Positions 7,157 to 14,532 of a stretch of 23,935 nucleotides of DNA are shown piece by piece. The stretch is taken from the NCBI GenBank assembly GCA_002387605.1, contig DGJU01000019.1, positions 6,613 to 30,547 of the forward strand, given 5' to 3'. The position numbers and the translations under genes were made by a program. Within the stretch, counting starts at the first letter, position 1, and each line of letters begins with the position of its first letter. The stretch is from Alphaproteobacteria bacterium UBA4588. GTDB taxonomy: Bacteria; Pseudomonadota; Alphaproteobacteria; Puniceispirillales; Puniceispirillaceae. A model generated the notes under the pieces. The model was given only the letters and a program-made list of their open reading frames with translations, was not told where the DNA came from and made no database searches.

Positions 7157-7681
7157 TTAAGCTGCTTGACGAGCTGTTTTAAGAAGATAGCCGACCATTT
7201 CACGGTCGATTTCTAAGACAACTTCATAAGTCTCGGAGCCTGTTGGATTAATACGCACTGTACGCGCGCCGCGAATAGTCCCTGAAACGACACCGCGGAA
7301 GGTATCGTTCTGAACCATTAAATCAATAACGGTTGTACTTGAATCAACCTGCAATCCATGAATTTGTTCGGCCATATCGCGCATCGCAGCCATTCTAGCA
7401 GACCGGATAGCCATCAGGCGTTTTTGCGCCGGCGAGCGTCCTGGCTGGGATGATGTTACCGCATAACCAATCGCTGTGAGCGTGGGAATGTCGTTCGTTT
7501 CTGCGTCTAGTACGTCCTTTAAGGTGACAACTGACTGTGACTGTGACGCCTCAACCATTGCCATATCTTTGCCAACACCTGACATCATAGAGGTTTGTGA
7601 CATGCCTGTCATGTGGCCACAGGCAGATAACAGCCCAAGGCCAGCAATAAGGGCCATACTTGTTGTTGTTGATTTATTCAT
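7157..7681 (-). CDS. flgP: Flagellar outer-membrane lipoprotein FlgP (LPP20 family)
   Basis: A 174-aa lipoprotein from the ATG at 7681 (GGAG 8 nt upstream); starting at 7708 would displace the signal. The signal peptide ends in the lipobox LLSAC with Cys21. The mature protein carries the FlgP/LPP20 pattern: TLTAIGYAVTSSQPGRSPAQ, KRLMAIRSARMAAMRDMAEQ, then GVVSGTIRGARTV and YEVVLEIDREMVG. In Vibrio and Campylobacter, FlgP is an outer-membrane lipoprotein that forms a ring or disk around the basal body and is required for motility. It is the first gene of the leftward flgP-flgT-lysM-flgA-flgM-flgN run. A sigma-54 promoter lies about 90 bp upstream. Confidence 0.88.
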   Translation of the reverse strand: MNKSTTTSMALIAGLGLLSACGHMTGMSQTSMMSGVGKDMAMVEASQSQSVVTLKDVLDAETNDIPTLTAIGYAVTSSQPGRSPAQKRLMAIRSARMAAMRDMAEQIHGLQVDSSTTVIDLMVQNDTFRGVVSGTIRGARTVRINPTGSETYEVVLEIDREMVGYLLKTARQAA

Positions 7682-7716
7682 CACGCGCTCCGTCGTAAAA
7701 TCGCTCATTTATCCCG

Positions 7717-7732
7717 AGGTGAGCCCTCACCT
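7717..7732. promoter_or_regulatory. Perfect inverted repeat in the flgP leader
   Basis: AGGTGAG-CC-CTCACCT, two perfect 7-bp arms with a 2-bp centre. It lies between the predicted flgP transcription start (near 7761) and the flgP ATG (7681). It could be an operator dyad or form a leader hairpin close to the ribosome site. Function is not established. Confidence 0.45.
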
Positions 7733-7772
7733 GTTAGATAAACGGCATATGGAATTCCCTGACGAGAAACAT

Positions 7773-7787
7773 GCATGTTCTATGCCA
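7773..7787 (-). promoter_or_regulatory. Sigma-54 promoter for the flgP-flgT-flgA operon
   Basis: The minus strand reads TGGCAT-AGAAC-ATGC, with GG and GC 12 bp apart; only the first T of TTGC differs from consensus. The -12 half lies in a perfect palindrome AACATGCATGTT (7768-7779). The predicted start near 7761 gives an 80-nt leader. It stands back to back with the flhA promoter, with about 85 bp between them. Confidence 0.7.
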
Positions 7788-7870
7788 ACGAAGTGTGCTC
7801 TATCACTTTGCGGCGCGTGCTGGCGTAAAATACCCTTTTTCTCCTTCTTATAAGAAACAGGAGCAGATAT

Positions 7871-7885
7871 TGGCACGGTTTTTGC
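7871..7885 (+). promoter_or_regulatory. Sigma-54 promoter for flhA-flhF-flhG-fliA
   Basis: TGGCAC-GGTTT-TTGC, a perfect sigma-54 -24/-12 match with GG at 7872-7873 and GC at 7884-7885. The predicted start near 7897 gives a leader of about 155 nt before the flhA ATG. A second TGGCAC at about 7910 has no -12 partner. Confidence 0.88.
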
Positions 7886-8051
7886 CTTTCCTTTCCTGTC
7901 ACTCTTAGTTGGCACGTCACCCCAAAACGGGGGGCTTCATCAAAAGAGTGTTGCTATTCAAAGGGTTTTTTAGAATGTCAGGCAAAGCAGTAATGCAAAT
8001 ATCAAACCATTATAAGGTATCTTGTCTGATTTTTGACATCGGGAGTGTGTC

Positions 8052-10187
8052 ATGGAAATGACGTTACAGCGCCTTGGACTAGGCAGTGTAGGAAGCATTA
8101 TTTCGAGCGTTACAATGCCGGCCGGCATTCTTGTGCTCGTTGCGATGATGGTATTGCCGCTTCCAGCGTTTCTTCTTGATACCTTCTTTGTAACAAACAT
8201 TCTTGTATCACTGCTGGTTCTTATGGTGGCGTTGCAGACCAACCGCCCACTTGATTTTTCTAGTTTTCCGACCTTACTTCTGATTGCCACTGTTCTGCGC
8301 CTCGGATTGAACGTCGCATCAACACGTATTATTCTTGGCAGCGGCCATGAGGGACCTGATGCTGCTGGCAAGGTTATCGAAGCATTTGGCGCTTTTGTTA
8401 TTGCTGGTAATTTTGCGGTCGGCATCTTTGTCTTTATCATTCTTGTGATTATCAACCTTGTTGTGATTACCAAAGGGGCGGGCCGCGTCTCAGAAGTATC
8501 TGCCCGCTTTACACTTGATGCCATGCCCGGCAAACAGATGGCGATTGATGCTGATTTAAATGCTGGTGTCCTTACTAATGAAGAAGCGCGCGCGAGACGC
8601 GAGGAAATTACCTCCGAAGCTGACTTCTATGGCGCTATGGATGGTGCTTCCAAATTTGTAAAAGGCGATGCAATTGCGGGCATCCTCATTCTTGCGATTA
8701 ATATTGTTGGCGGGCTTATCATTGGTCTTGGCCAGCATGACCTGACGCTGGAAACAGCTGCTGAATCATATATTATGCTGTCTATTGGTGACGGCCTTGT
8801 TGCACAGATACCGTCTCTTTTACTAGCGATTGCAACAGCGATTATTGTTACCAGAGTGTCAACAACTCAGGATATGGGAACACATATCGGTCATCAGGTT
8901 GGACTATTCCGCGCCTGGGTTCCGGTATCAGGCGTGCTTCTTCTCATCGGCTTTGTTCCTGGCATGCCAAACTTTTTATTCCTTATCGCTGCGGCAATTG
9001 CCGGCCTTGCTGCCTATTTCGTTAGAAACGGTCCACCGTCAGATGCCATGCCATCAGCAGCCGGCGAGCTATCAGGCCCAGACGGCGCTGCCGCTGATAG
9101 CGAAGAAAACAAGAAACCTGACCGGATCGAACTTGCAGATATTACGGATAATTCGGCTGTTTCTATTCAACTTGGCTATGGCCTGATCGAAATGGTTGAC
9201 GAGCAGACAGGTGGTCCCCTTATCAACCGCATTACAGGCATTCGCAAACAGATCTCTCGTAACCTTGGATTTGTTATCCCCGCAGTTAGAGTGCGTGATG
9301 ATATGTCCCTGAGCGCTAATCAGTACCGTGTTCGGATTGGTCAGACAATTGTTGGTGAAGATATTGTCTACCCTGAACGCAAGCTGGCTATTCCGGGTGA
9401 TACATCTGCTGTGAAGCTTCAGGGTATTGATGTCAAAGAGCCAACATTTGGGATGGATGCTGTCTGGGTTGAAGCTCACAAGCAAGCCGAAGCTGAAACA
9501 AATGGCTATGTGGTTGTTGAGCCTGAAACCGTTATGACAACCCATATCAGCCACGTTATGACTAAATATGCAGGCGAGCTTCTTGGTCAGGATGATGTGC
9601 AGGCATTGCTGGATAATCTGTCTGGTTCTGCGCCAAGTCTTGTTCAGTCTGTCGTACCAAAACTTATTCCGTTGCATTCATTAACGGGCATTTTGCGTGA
9701 ACTTCTGGCTGAGCGCGTGCCGATTAGTGACCTGCGCCGTATTCTTGAGACGCTTGCTAATCTTGCAGGCAAGAACCTAACAGTTGCTGAATCTGCCGAA
9801 GCATTGCGTCCAGGTCTTGCAGGCCTGCTTATTCAGCAAATAGCGCCACTATCACAGCCGCTACCTGTAATTACACTTAGCTCTGAGCTGGAACATATGC
9901 TGATTTCAATGGCACGCCAGAGCGGAGAAGCAGGGTTAATGCTTGATAACGCACTTGCAGAACGGCTGATTAAATCAGTCTCGCAGGCATCAGAAAAGGC
10001 AGCAGCCGAAGGGCGTCAGGCGGTCATGGTTGTATCACCTGCCATCCGCAAACAGCTCTCTGCAATTGTGCGCCACCATATTGACGACATGATTATTATG
10101 GGCTTCACGGAATTGCCTGATAGCCGGAAAATCACCGTTATTGCCACAATTTCTGGTGATGATGATAAAGACCAACTCCCTGCATAA
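8052..10187 (+). CDS. flhA: Flagellar type III export gate protein FlhA
   Basis: A 711-aa membrane protein of normal length. The N-terminal half (about 1-330) has around eight membrane segments. It includes LRLGLNVASTRIILG (about 82-96), the FHIPEP-family cytoplasmic loop ARFTLDAMPGKQMAIDADLN (151-170), and ADFYGAMDGASKFVKGDAIA (190-209). The C-terminal half is the cytoplasmic domain that docks chaperone-substrate complexes, with VVVEPETVMTTHISHVMTKY and PVITLSSELEHML. FlhA is the core of the export gate in the inner membrane within the C-ring. GGGAGTG 7 nt before the ATG supports the start. It is the first gene of the rightward operon driven by a sigma-54 promoter. Confidence 0.98.
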   Translation: MEMTLQRLGLGSVGSIISSVTMPAGILVLVAMMVLPLPAFLLDTFFVTNILVSLLVLMVALQTNRPLDFSSFPTLLLIATVLRLGLNVASTRIILGSGHEGPDAAGKVIEAFGAFVIAGNFAVGIFVFIILVIINLVVITKGAGRVSEVSARFTLDAMPGKQMAIDADLNAGVLTNEEARARREEITSEADFYGAMDGASKFVKGDAIAGILILAINIVGGLIIGLGQHDLTLETAAESYIMLSIGDGLVAQIPSLLLAIATAIIVTRVSTTQDMGTHIGHQVGLFRAWVPVSGVLLLIGFVPGMPNFLFLIAAAIAGLAAYFVRNGPPSDAMPSAAGELSGPDGAAADSEENKKPDRIELADITDNSAVSIQLGYGLIEMVDEQTGGPLINRITGIRKQISRNLGFVIPAVRVRDDMSLSANQYRVRIGQTIVGEDIVYPERKLAIPGDTSAVKLQGIDVKEPTFGMDAVWVEAHKQAEAETNGYVVVEPETVMTTHISHVMTKYAGELLGQDDVQALLDNLSGSAPSLVQSVVPKLIPLHSLTGILRELLAERVPISDLRRILETLANLAGKNLTVAESAEALRPGLAGLLIQQIAPLSQPLPVITLSSELEHMLISMARQSGEAGLMLDNALAERLIKSVSQASEKAAAEGRQAVMVVSPAIRKQLSAIVRHHIDDMIIMGFTELPDSRKITVIATISGDDDKDQLPA

Positions 10188-10249
10188 CGGGACCGAATAG
10201 TAAGATTTCACGGCGCAGAGAATAACAATGCGCATTAAAGGAGAGTAAC

Positions 10250-11557
10250 ATGACAACGCTCACTGTACAGGCTGCTGATACTGCAACAGCGATGGACCAA
10301 ATTGTTGAGAAACTCGGCGCAGACGCGATGATCCTCTCAACAACCAAACGCAATGGCAAAGTCATTATGCAAGCAACAAATGATAGTCCAGAAGGCTTCG
10401 AGGTGCCAATGTCATCTCAGCTATCTGCTGAGGGCAATAATGTGCATCCCGATAGATCACGGTCGCCTAATAGCTTTGGTGAAATGTTCTCGCAAGGTAT
10501 GCATCCCTCGCGTGGTCCGGACGGATTGCCTGCTGAAAATATTCATTTCAGCTCACAGGCAAAAGCATCTGTTAAAGCCAGAACGCCGCTGCCTGATGGC
10601 CAATCAGGCGGACACTCCGGCGCCAGCGCCTCAACATTCCCGCCTATGACAGCCCAGTCTAATGATGGCGCGCACTCAGTCGTGAGCGCATTACAGTCAG
10701 TTACCAAACGTATTGCAAATCTTGAAGATACGCTCTCTGGCATGATGATTACCGAACCGGACGGTCTGAATCCAGAGCTACAGGCTAGCACAGCTGTACA
10801 GCTAAAACGTGCTGGTTATGACAGCGCTACAATTTCGCGTCTGCGGCCTGCTTATGCCGGGCTTCCCTATGAAGCCGGCATTACGGCCTTTCTGGATATG
10901 CTGGGGGGTGAGCTCTCCGCACTCGATAGCGAGTCCATTATGAAAAAGCGCATCCTTTATGTTGTTGGGGCAACAGGGTCTGGCCGGACAACCCTTGCTG
11001 CAAAACTAGCAGCCGCACTAAAGGGCATGCATCCTGGCAAAGAAATTGCCCTTGCTAGCCTTAATAATGCGCAAACCGAACTTGACAGTAAGCTGAAGAA
11101 TTTTGCCCGCATTCTTAATCTGCCAACAACTATTCTAAGACCTGATATCCCAATTCAGAACTTTGACAAAATGACAGATTTTGACATGCTGGTAATCGAT
11201 GTATGCTTACCTGCTGAAGAAGCTGTTGAACATATTGCGAAGTCTGCAGCGCATCTAGGCGAAAGTCAGATGGGGTGCTTATTATCTATTCCGGGCGGCA
11301 CCTCATCCAAGATGATTGAGCTTACCTTGCAGCGATTTACAAGTCTTCAGCCGACAATTGCCCTCACTAAACTTGATGAATGCGAAACAGGGGCTGCCGA
11401 ATTTTCAATGCTTGCCAATTATCAGGCACGCATCGGTGTTCTATCAGGCACCCGCGCTGTGATTGATGCATTAGCATTCGCTACGGATACAATTCTTGGC
11501 CAATATCTTAAGGAAAACTTCCATGCAGACGGTCATCAAGATAAAATTTCATTCTAG
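10250..11557 (+). CDS. flhF: FlhF, SRP-type GTPase for flagellar placement, with degenerate GTP-binding motifs
   Basis: A 435-aa protein with the three-part FlhF layout. The N-terminal B domain begins MTTLTVQAADTATAMDQIVE and continues LGADAMILSTTKRNGKV. A low-complexity linker spans about 45-145, followed by an NG domain (about 150-420). The P-loop (240-248) reads GATGSGRTT, with Arg246 where FlhF and other SRP GTPases have Lys. At the G3 DTAGR position it reads DVCLP (317-321). The G4 TKLD (373-376) is intact. The usual GQRVPEDL segment is reduced to SGTRAVIDAL. FlhF normally sets the polar site of flagellar assembly as a GTP-dependent dimer. This copy may bind GTP poorly or not hydrolyse it. 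AAGGAG precedes the ATG. It lies 62 bp after flhA and 12 bp before flhG. Confidence 0.9.
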   Translation: MTTLTVQAADTATAMDQIVEKLGADAMILSTTKRNGKVIMQATNDSPEGFEVPMSSQLSAEGNNVHPDRSRSPNSFGEMFSQGMHPSRGPDGLPAENIHFSSQAKASVKARTPLPDGQSGGHSGASASTFPPMTAQSNDGAHSVVSALQSVTKRIANLEDTLSGMMITEPDGLNPELQASTAVQLKRAGYDSATISRLRPAYAGLPYEAGITAFLDMLGGELSALDSESIMKKRILYVVGATGSGRTTLAAKLAAALKGMHPGKEIALASLNNAQTELDSKLKNFARILNLPTTILRPDIPIQNFDKMTDFDMLVIDVCLPAEEAVEHIAKSAAHLGESQMGCLLSIPGGTSSKMIELTLQRFTSLQPTIALTKLDECETGAAEFSMLANYQARIGVLSGTRAVIDALAFATDTILGQYLKENFHADGHQDKISF

Positions 11558-11569
11558 GGGCTTAAACCT

Positions 11570-12364
11570 ATGACAGTTTCAATAGCACTCACAAGCGGCA
11601 AAGGCGGCGTTGGAAAATCCAACTGTGCTGTCAATCTTGCCCTTAGCCTTTCAAGCCAAGGGCATAAAACCGTCTTGTTTGATACAGATTTTGGTATGGC
11701 GAATGCCCATATTCTGATTGGTGCGAACCCAAAACATACCGCAGCTGAATTTCTGCGTGGTGATGTTCCTCTCTCAGACATTATGGTAGAAGGCCCGCTT
11801 GGTTTGCGCTTTATTGCTGGCGGCACCGGTCTTCTTGAACTAATGAATTTGGATAATCAAACACGCTATAAAATGCTTCAATCTCTCTCTCAACTCGAAG
11901 ATGAAATTGATTATCTTATTGTAGATACCCCGGCAGGCGCATCAGACAGCACCTTGTTTTTTGCCAGCGCAACAGATGTTCCTGTGATTGTGCTTGTTGC
12001 TGAACCAACAAGTTTTCTGGATGCCTACGCCCTCATTAAGGCAGCGCATATTGAAAAAAACATCAATCAATTCAGTGTATTACTAAATATGGCTGAGAAT
12101 GGACCAAGTGCCCGTCAAAATTTTGATAAGTTTTTTCAGATATGTACACGCTTTCTGGACATAAATTTGCATTATGCTGGTATGATCCCGCATTCTAATG
12201 CGATAAGGAAGTCTGTTGTAAAGCGTTCACCCATTATGGTGAGCCAGCCCTCGTCTCTTGAGGCGAATGCCTTTCGGGCATTAACACGAGAGCTAATTCA
12301 GGCACCACGCAACATGCAGGATGGAATAAGATTTTTTAGTCAGGATATGATGGCACCGAAATAG
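11570..12364 (+). CDS. flhG: FlhG (FleN), MinD-like ATPase controlling flagellar number
   Basis: A 264-aa MinD/ParA-family ATPase. The deviant Walker A (10-17) reads GKGGVGKS; the switch region is FDTDFGMANAHILIG (37-51); the Walker B region is DYLIVDTPAGAS (114-125). The C-terminal end lacks a clear MinD-type amphipathic helix by eye. FlhG limits flagellar number, in part by acting on FlhF and on the sigma-54 activator FleQ/FlrA. The protein starts almost directly at the P-loop. An in-frame stop (the flhF TAG at 11555-11557) rules out an N-terminal extension carrying the DQAxxLR FlhF-activating helix seen in some relatives. The gap to flhF is 12 bp, and its stop codon abuts the fliA ATG. Confidence 0.93.
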   Translation: MTVSIALTSGKGGVGKSNCAVNLALSLSSQGHKTVLFDTDFGMANAHILIGANPKHTAAEFLRGDVPLSDIMVEGPLGLRFIAGGTGLLELMNLDNQTRYKMLQSLSQLEDEIDYLIVDTPAGASDSTLFFASATDVPVIVLVAEPTSFLDAYALIKAAHIEKNINQFSVLLNMAENGPSARQNFDKFFQICTRFLDINLHYAGMIPHSNAIRKSVVKRSPIMVSQPSSLEANAFRALTRELIQAPRNMQDGIRFFSQDMMAPK

Positions 12365-13084
12365 ATGAAACATTCCTACGCCAAACAACAATCCGCCGAT
12401 ATTGAGGGCTTGATCTCTTCGCATACTGAACTTGTGCGTAAAATCGCTTGGCAGATACATGGCCGTGCGCGGTACATAACAGAAATCGAAGACCTCGTTC
12501 AAATCGGCTATACTGGTTTGATTGTTGCTGCACAAAAATATACGCCCCAGGAAGGTGCAAGTTTTGCGTCATATGCAAGCATCCGTATTCGAGGCGCTAT
12601 TGTCGATTATCTCCGCAAAAGCTCTAATTTATGCCGAACGACTATCCAAATCAAAAAGAAATATAATGCTGCTGTTAGTCATCTAGAGCGCACACTTATG
12701 CGCGCGGCAACCCGTGCTGAAATTGCCCAAGAGATGGGTATAACCGAAGATGAGCTCGTCAAATGGGAAACCGCTTTTCAAGCAAATACTCCGCAATCAC
12801 TAGATGCTGTCTATGACCAGTTTTCAATGTGGTTTGTCTCAGACCAAAGCACCCCCGAAGAGCAGCTCAGCGAGAGCGAGCTTCAGGACGTGGTCAAAGA
12901 TGCCATCAGGACATTGCCGGAGCGCGAGGCCCTTGTTATTCAGCTTTACTATGTTGAAGAGTTAAACGTCTTCGAAATTGCAGAAGTATTAGACGTTTCA
13001 ACAGGACGTGTGTCGCAGATTAAAAAATCAGCAATCATGCATCTTCGTGAATTTATAGAAAAGGCGAACGGGTTCGCAGAATAA
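12365..13084 (+). CDS. fliA: Flagellar sigma factor FliA (sigma-28)
   Basis: A 239-aa sigma factor. Region 2 (about 30-85) contains EIEDLVQIGYTGLIVAAQKY, then ASFASYASIRIRGAIVDYLR. Region 3 contains AATRAEIAQEMGITEDEL. Region 4 (about 178-232) contains LPEREALVIQLYYVEELNVF and the DNA-binding helix EIAEVLDVSTGRVSQIKKSA. FliA transcribes late flagellar genes such as flagellin and motor genes and is held by FlgM until hook completion. The ATG follows the flhG stop with no gap and has no good ribosome site, which suggests translational coupling. Length matches the family. Confidence 0.96.
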   Translation: MKHSYAKQQSADIEGLISSHTELVRKIAWQIHGRARYITEIEDLVQIGYTGLIVAAQKYTPQEGASFASYASIRIRGAIVDYLRKSSNLCRTTIQIKKKYNAAVSHLERTLMRAATRAEIAQEMGITEDELVKWETAFQANTPQSLDAVYDQFSMWFVSDQSTPEEQLSESELQDVVKDAIRTLPEREALVIQLYYVEELNVFEIAEVLDVSTGRVSQIKKSAIMHLREFIEKANGFAE

Positions 13085-13107
13085 GCGGCTCCGTGTGTAA
13101 CGAGATT

Positions 13108-13518
13108 ATGACAGACCATTGGGAGCAAATTCAAACCCTGCAGATGTCTCTTCAAACAGCTGAGCTCCGGTTAGGGCCACAAGAAGATATTCGCGAACTT
13201 CGTTTGTCATGCTCACTCCTCACGATAGCCCGGGGAAGCTGTTTACTTATCGTTACATCCCATGATTCCCCCTCAGCATCACCCTGCGGCTCCATTCATA
13301 TTTCTGCAGACCGTCCCATCATGACCGCAGAAATTGTATTATCTAATCATGATTTCGATACTCTTACCGACGGTCTTAGCCGTCCAGCCCTCAGGCCAGT
13401 CTCTATTGTTCTGGCTCTGCAGGAGCAGTTATCTGTTTCTCTTGAGGGCTTTTTACGTATCGAAGCTGACCGGGATGTGGATATTGTTGGCATTTCAACA
13501 CAAATTCCGCTGAAATAA
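13108..13518 (+). CDS. Unknown 136-aa protein at the end of the flhA-fliA operon
   Basis: I do not recognise this protein. From the ATG at 13108 it is 136 aa, beginning MTDHWEQIQTLQMSLQTAEL; a GTG at 13093 would add five residues. It looks soluble and mixed alpha/beta, with SCSLLTIARGSCLLIVTSHD, then several beta-type stretches such as RPVSIVLALQEQLSVSLEGF. There is no signal or membrane segment. It starts 23 nt after fliA and is followed directly by a strong hairpin, so it is the last gene of the transcript. It could be a cytoplasmic flagellar regulator or chaperone by position only. The ribosome site is weak. Confidence 0.65.
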   Translation: MTDHWEQIQTLQMSLQTAELRLGPQEDIRELRLSCSLLTIARGSCLLIVTSHDSPSASPCGSIHISADRPIMTAEIVLSNHDFDTLTDGLSRPALRPVSIVLALQEQLSVSLEGFLRIEADRDVDIVGISTQIPLK

Positions 13519-13521
13519 AAA

Positions 13522-13553
13522 AGCACAGTGTCTCACTGTGCTGTTTCATTCTT
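13522..13553 (+). terminator. Hairpin terminator after the flhA-fliA operon
   Basis: AGCACAGTG-TCT-CACTGTGCT is a perfect 9-bp stem with a 3-nt loop (13522-13542), followed by a T-rich stretch GTTTCATTCTT and preceded by an A-rich run. It starts a few bases after the stop codon of the last operon gene. With A-rich sequence on its left it could also act on the leftward transcript arriving from the rod gene. Confidence 0.8.
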
Positions 13554-13581
13554 ACCTTTTATGGAATTACGTTTTTTTCGC

Positions 13582-14367
13582 CTAGCCTATGAGGCGGCGC
13601 AGCATCTCTGTTTCAGACTGCAAGAGACGCGATGAGCCGCTAAAGGCCTGCTGGGCCTGAATCATCGTCGTAAGCTCACTTGTCATATTGATGTTAGACA
13701 TCTCAAGAGCACCAGATATAATTTTTCCGTTCACGCCGGTAAATGGTGCCGTAATTTCTGCAGCGCCAGACGCACTGGTTGCCCGGAACAGATTGCGACC
13801 ATTTTCCTGCAGCTGATTGATATCAGGGAATTGCGCCATGCCAACCTGACCAAGAACGCGCGAAACATTTTCGCCGAATTGGGCGTTAACAGACCCTGTC
13901 TCATCAATCGAAAGGCTGCTAAGAAACATGATAGCGCCATCCTCTGTAATACTTGTCGGCACCTCAATATCGTCCATTGTTACTGATTTAAGGCGCAGCC
14001 CTTCCGGAGAGGAAATAAACCCAGCCTGGTCAAGCTGGAAGCTACCGTCACGTGTAAAATAGGCAGTTGTTTCAACGTTATCTCCAGCCGCGCCGACAAT
14101 AAACATACCCTCACCTTCAATGGCAAGATCCAACACTTCACTTGTTTGCTCTAACGCCCCTTGTGAGCGCATTATCCGGACATCACTATTAAGAGACCCA
14201 TGGCCAATCTTCCCCGATGGACCAAAAGATGTTTTATCCGCATAAATGTCTTCGAATGTCGCTTGCGACTTCTTGAACCCTGTTGTTCTTGCATTGGCGA
14301 TATTGTTCGAGAGCACATCAAGTTGCTTGAGCGATGCGTTCATGCCTGAGCGAATAACAGAAATCAT
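13582..14367 (-). CDS. Flagellar hook-basal body (rod) protein, FlgF/FlgG-like
   Basis: A 261-aa rod/hook-family protein from the ATG at 14367 (AGGAC 8 nt upstream). It begins MISVIRSGMNASLKQLDVLS, then NNIANARTTGFKKSQATFED, and has the shared block SEVLDLAIEGEGMFIVGA. The C-terminus is SNINMTSELTTMIQAQQAFS followed by RLLQSETEMLRRLIG. The length excludes a full hook protein (over 400 aa) and suits FlgF or FlgG, which form the proximal and distal rod. I cannot separate these by eye; FlgF is slightly more likely because the typical FlgG start is absent. It stands alone, away from flgBCDE, with its own sigma-54 promoter. An ATG at 14415 would overlap that promoter, which favours 14367. Confidence 0.85.
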   Translation of the reverse strand: MISVIRSGMNASLKQLDVLSNNIANARTTGFKKSQATFEDIYADKTSFGPSGKIGHGSLNSDVRIMRSQGALEQTSEVLDLAIEGEGMFIVGAAGDNVETTAYFTRDGSFQLDQAGFISSPEGLRLKSVTMDDIEVPTSITEDGAIMFLSSLSIDETGSVNAQFGENVSRVLGQVGMAQFPDINQLQENGRNLFRATSASGAAEITAPFTGVNGKIISGALEMSNINMTSELTTMIQAQQAFSGSSRLLQSETEMLRRLIG

Positions 14368-14404
14368 AACTGAGGTCCTTTTAATAAACTGGAGCCTTAC
14401 ATCA

Positions 14405-14419
14405 GCAACTTTCATGCCA
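14405..14419 (-). promoter_or_regulatory. Sigma-54 promoter for the isolated rod gene
   Basis: The minus strand reads TGGCAT-GAAAG-TTGC, with GG at 14418-14417 and GC at 14406-14405, 12 bp apart. The predicted start near 14393 leaves a leader of about 26 nt before the ATG at 14367, with the AGGAC ribosome site inside it. Confidence 0.82.
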
Positions 14420-14462
14420 GCGTGCGCAAGGCAAAGAATTCATAGACGAAAATATTTAGTTG

Positions 14463-14490
14463 TTCAGATTTCCTTAATTCAGCATATAAT
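14463..14490 (+). promoter_or_regulatory. Possible sigma-70 promoter for the NHLP-like gene block
   Basis: A perfect TATAAT (14485-14490) is preceded by TTCAGA (14463-14468) with a 16-bp spacer. The -35 match is poor and the area is AT-rich, so this is weak. No sigma-54 element was found for this rightward block. Confidence 0.3.
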
Positions 14491-14532
14491 TATAAACACA
14501 TTTTTGTCTGCGGCAGGTGAATAGAGCATTAT

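Larger units (their letters stand above)
7682..8051. other. Divergent regulatory region between flgP and flhA (370 bp)
   Basis: This is the only gene-free stretch over 300 bp. It contains a leftward sigma-54 promoter (7773-7787), a rightward sigma-54 promoter (7871-7885), a dyad in the flgP leader (7717-7732) and a short C4-A4C-G4 hairpin in the flhA leader (about 7920-7932). Open frames crossing it have no family resemblance. The space between the promoters would suit enhancer sites for a FleQ/FlrC/FlbD-type activator, but I could not identify such a site. Confidence 0.6.

Noticed and set aside
7909..7924. Second TGGCAC in the flhA leader
   Set aside because: There is no GC at the required spacing downstream, so it is not a full sigma-54 promoter.
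7970..8533. 187-aa antisense frame over the flhA 5' region
   Set aside because: It runs opposite to the highly conserved flhA N-terminus, has a composition typical of reverse-strand reading, and has no ribosome site or family resemblance.
9072..9677. 201-aa antisense frame inside flhA
   Set aside because: flhA on the other strand is intact and conserved. The antisense product is Asn/His-rich without domains.
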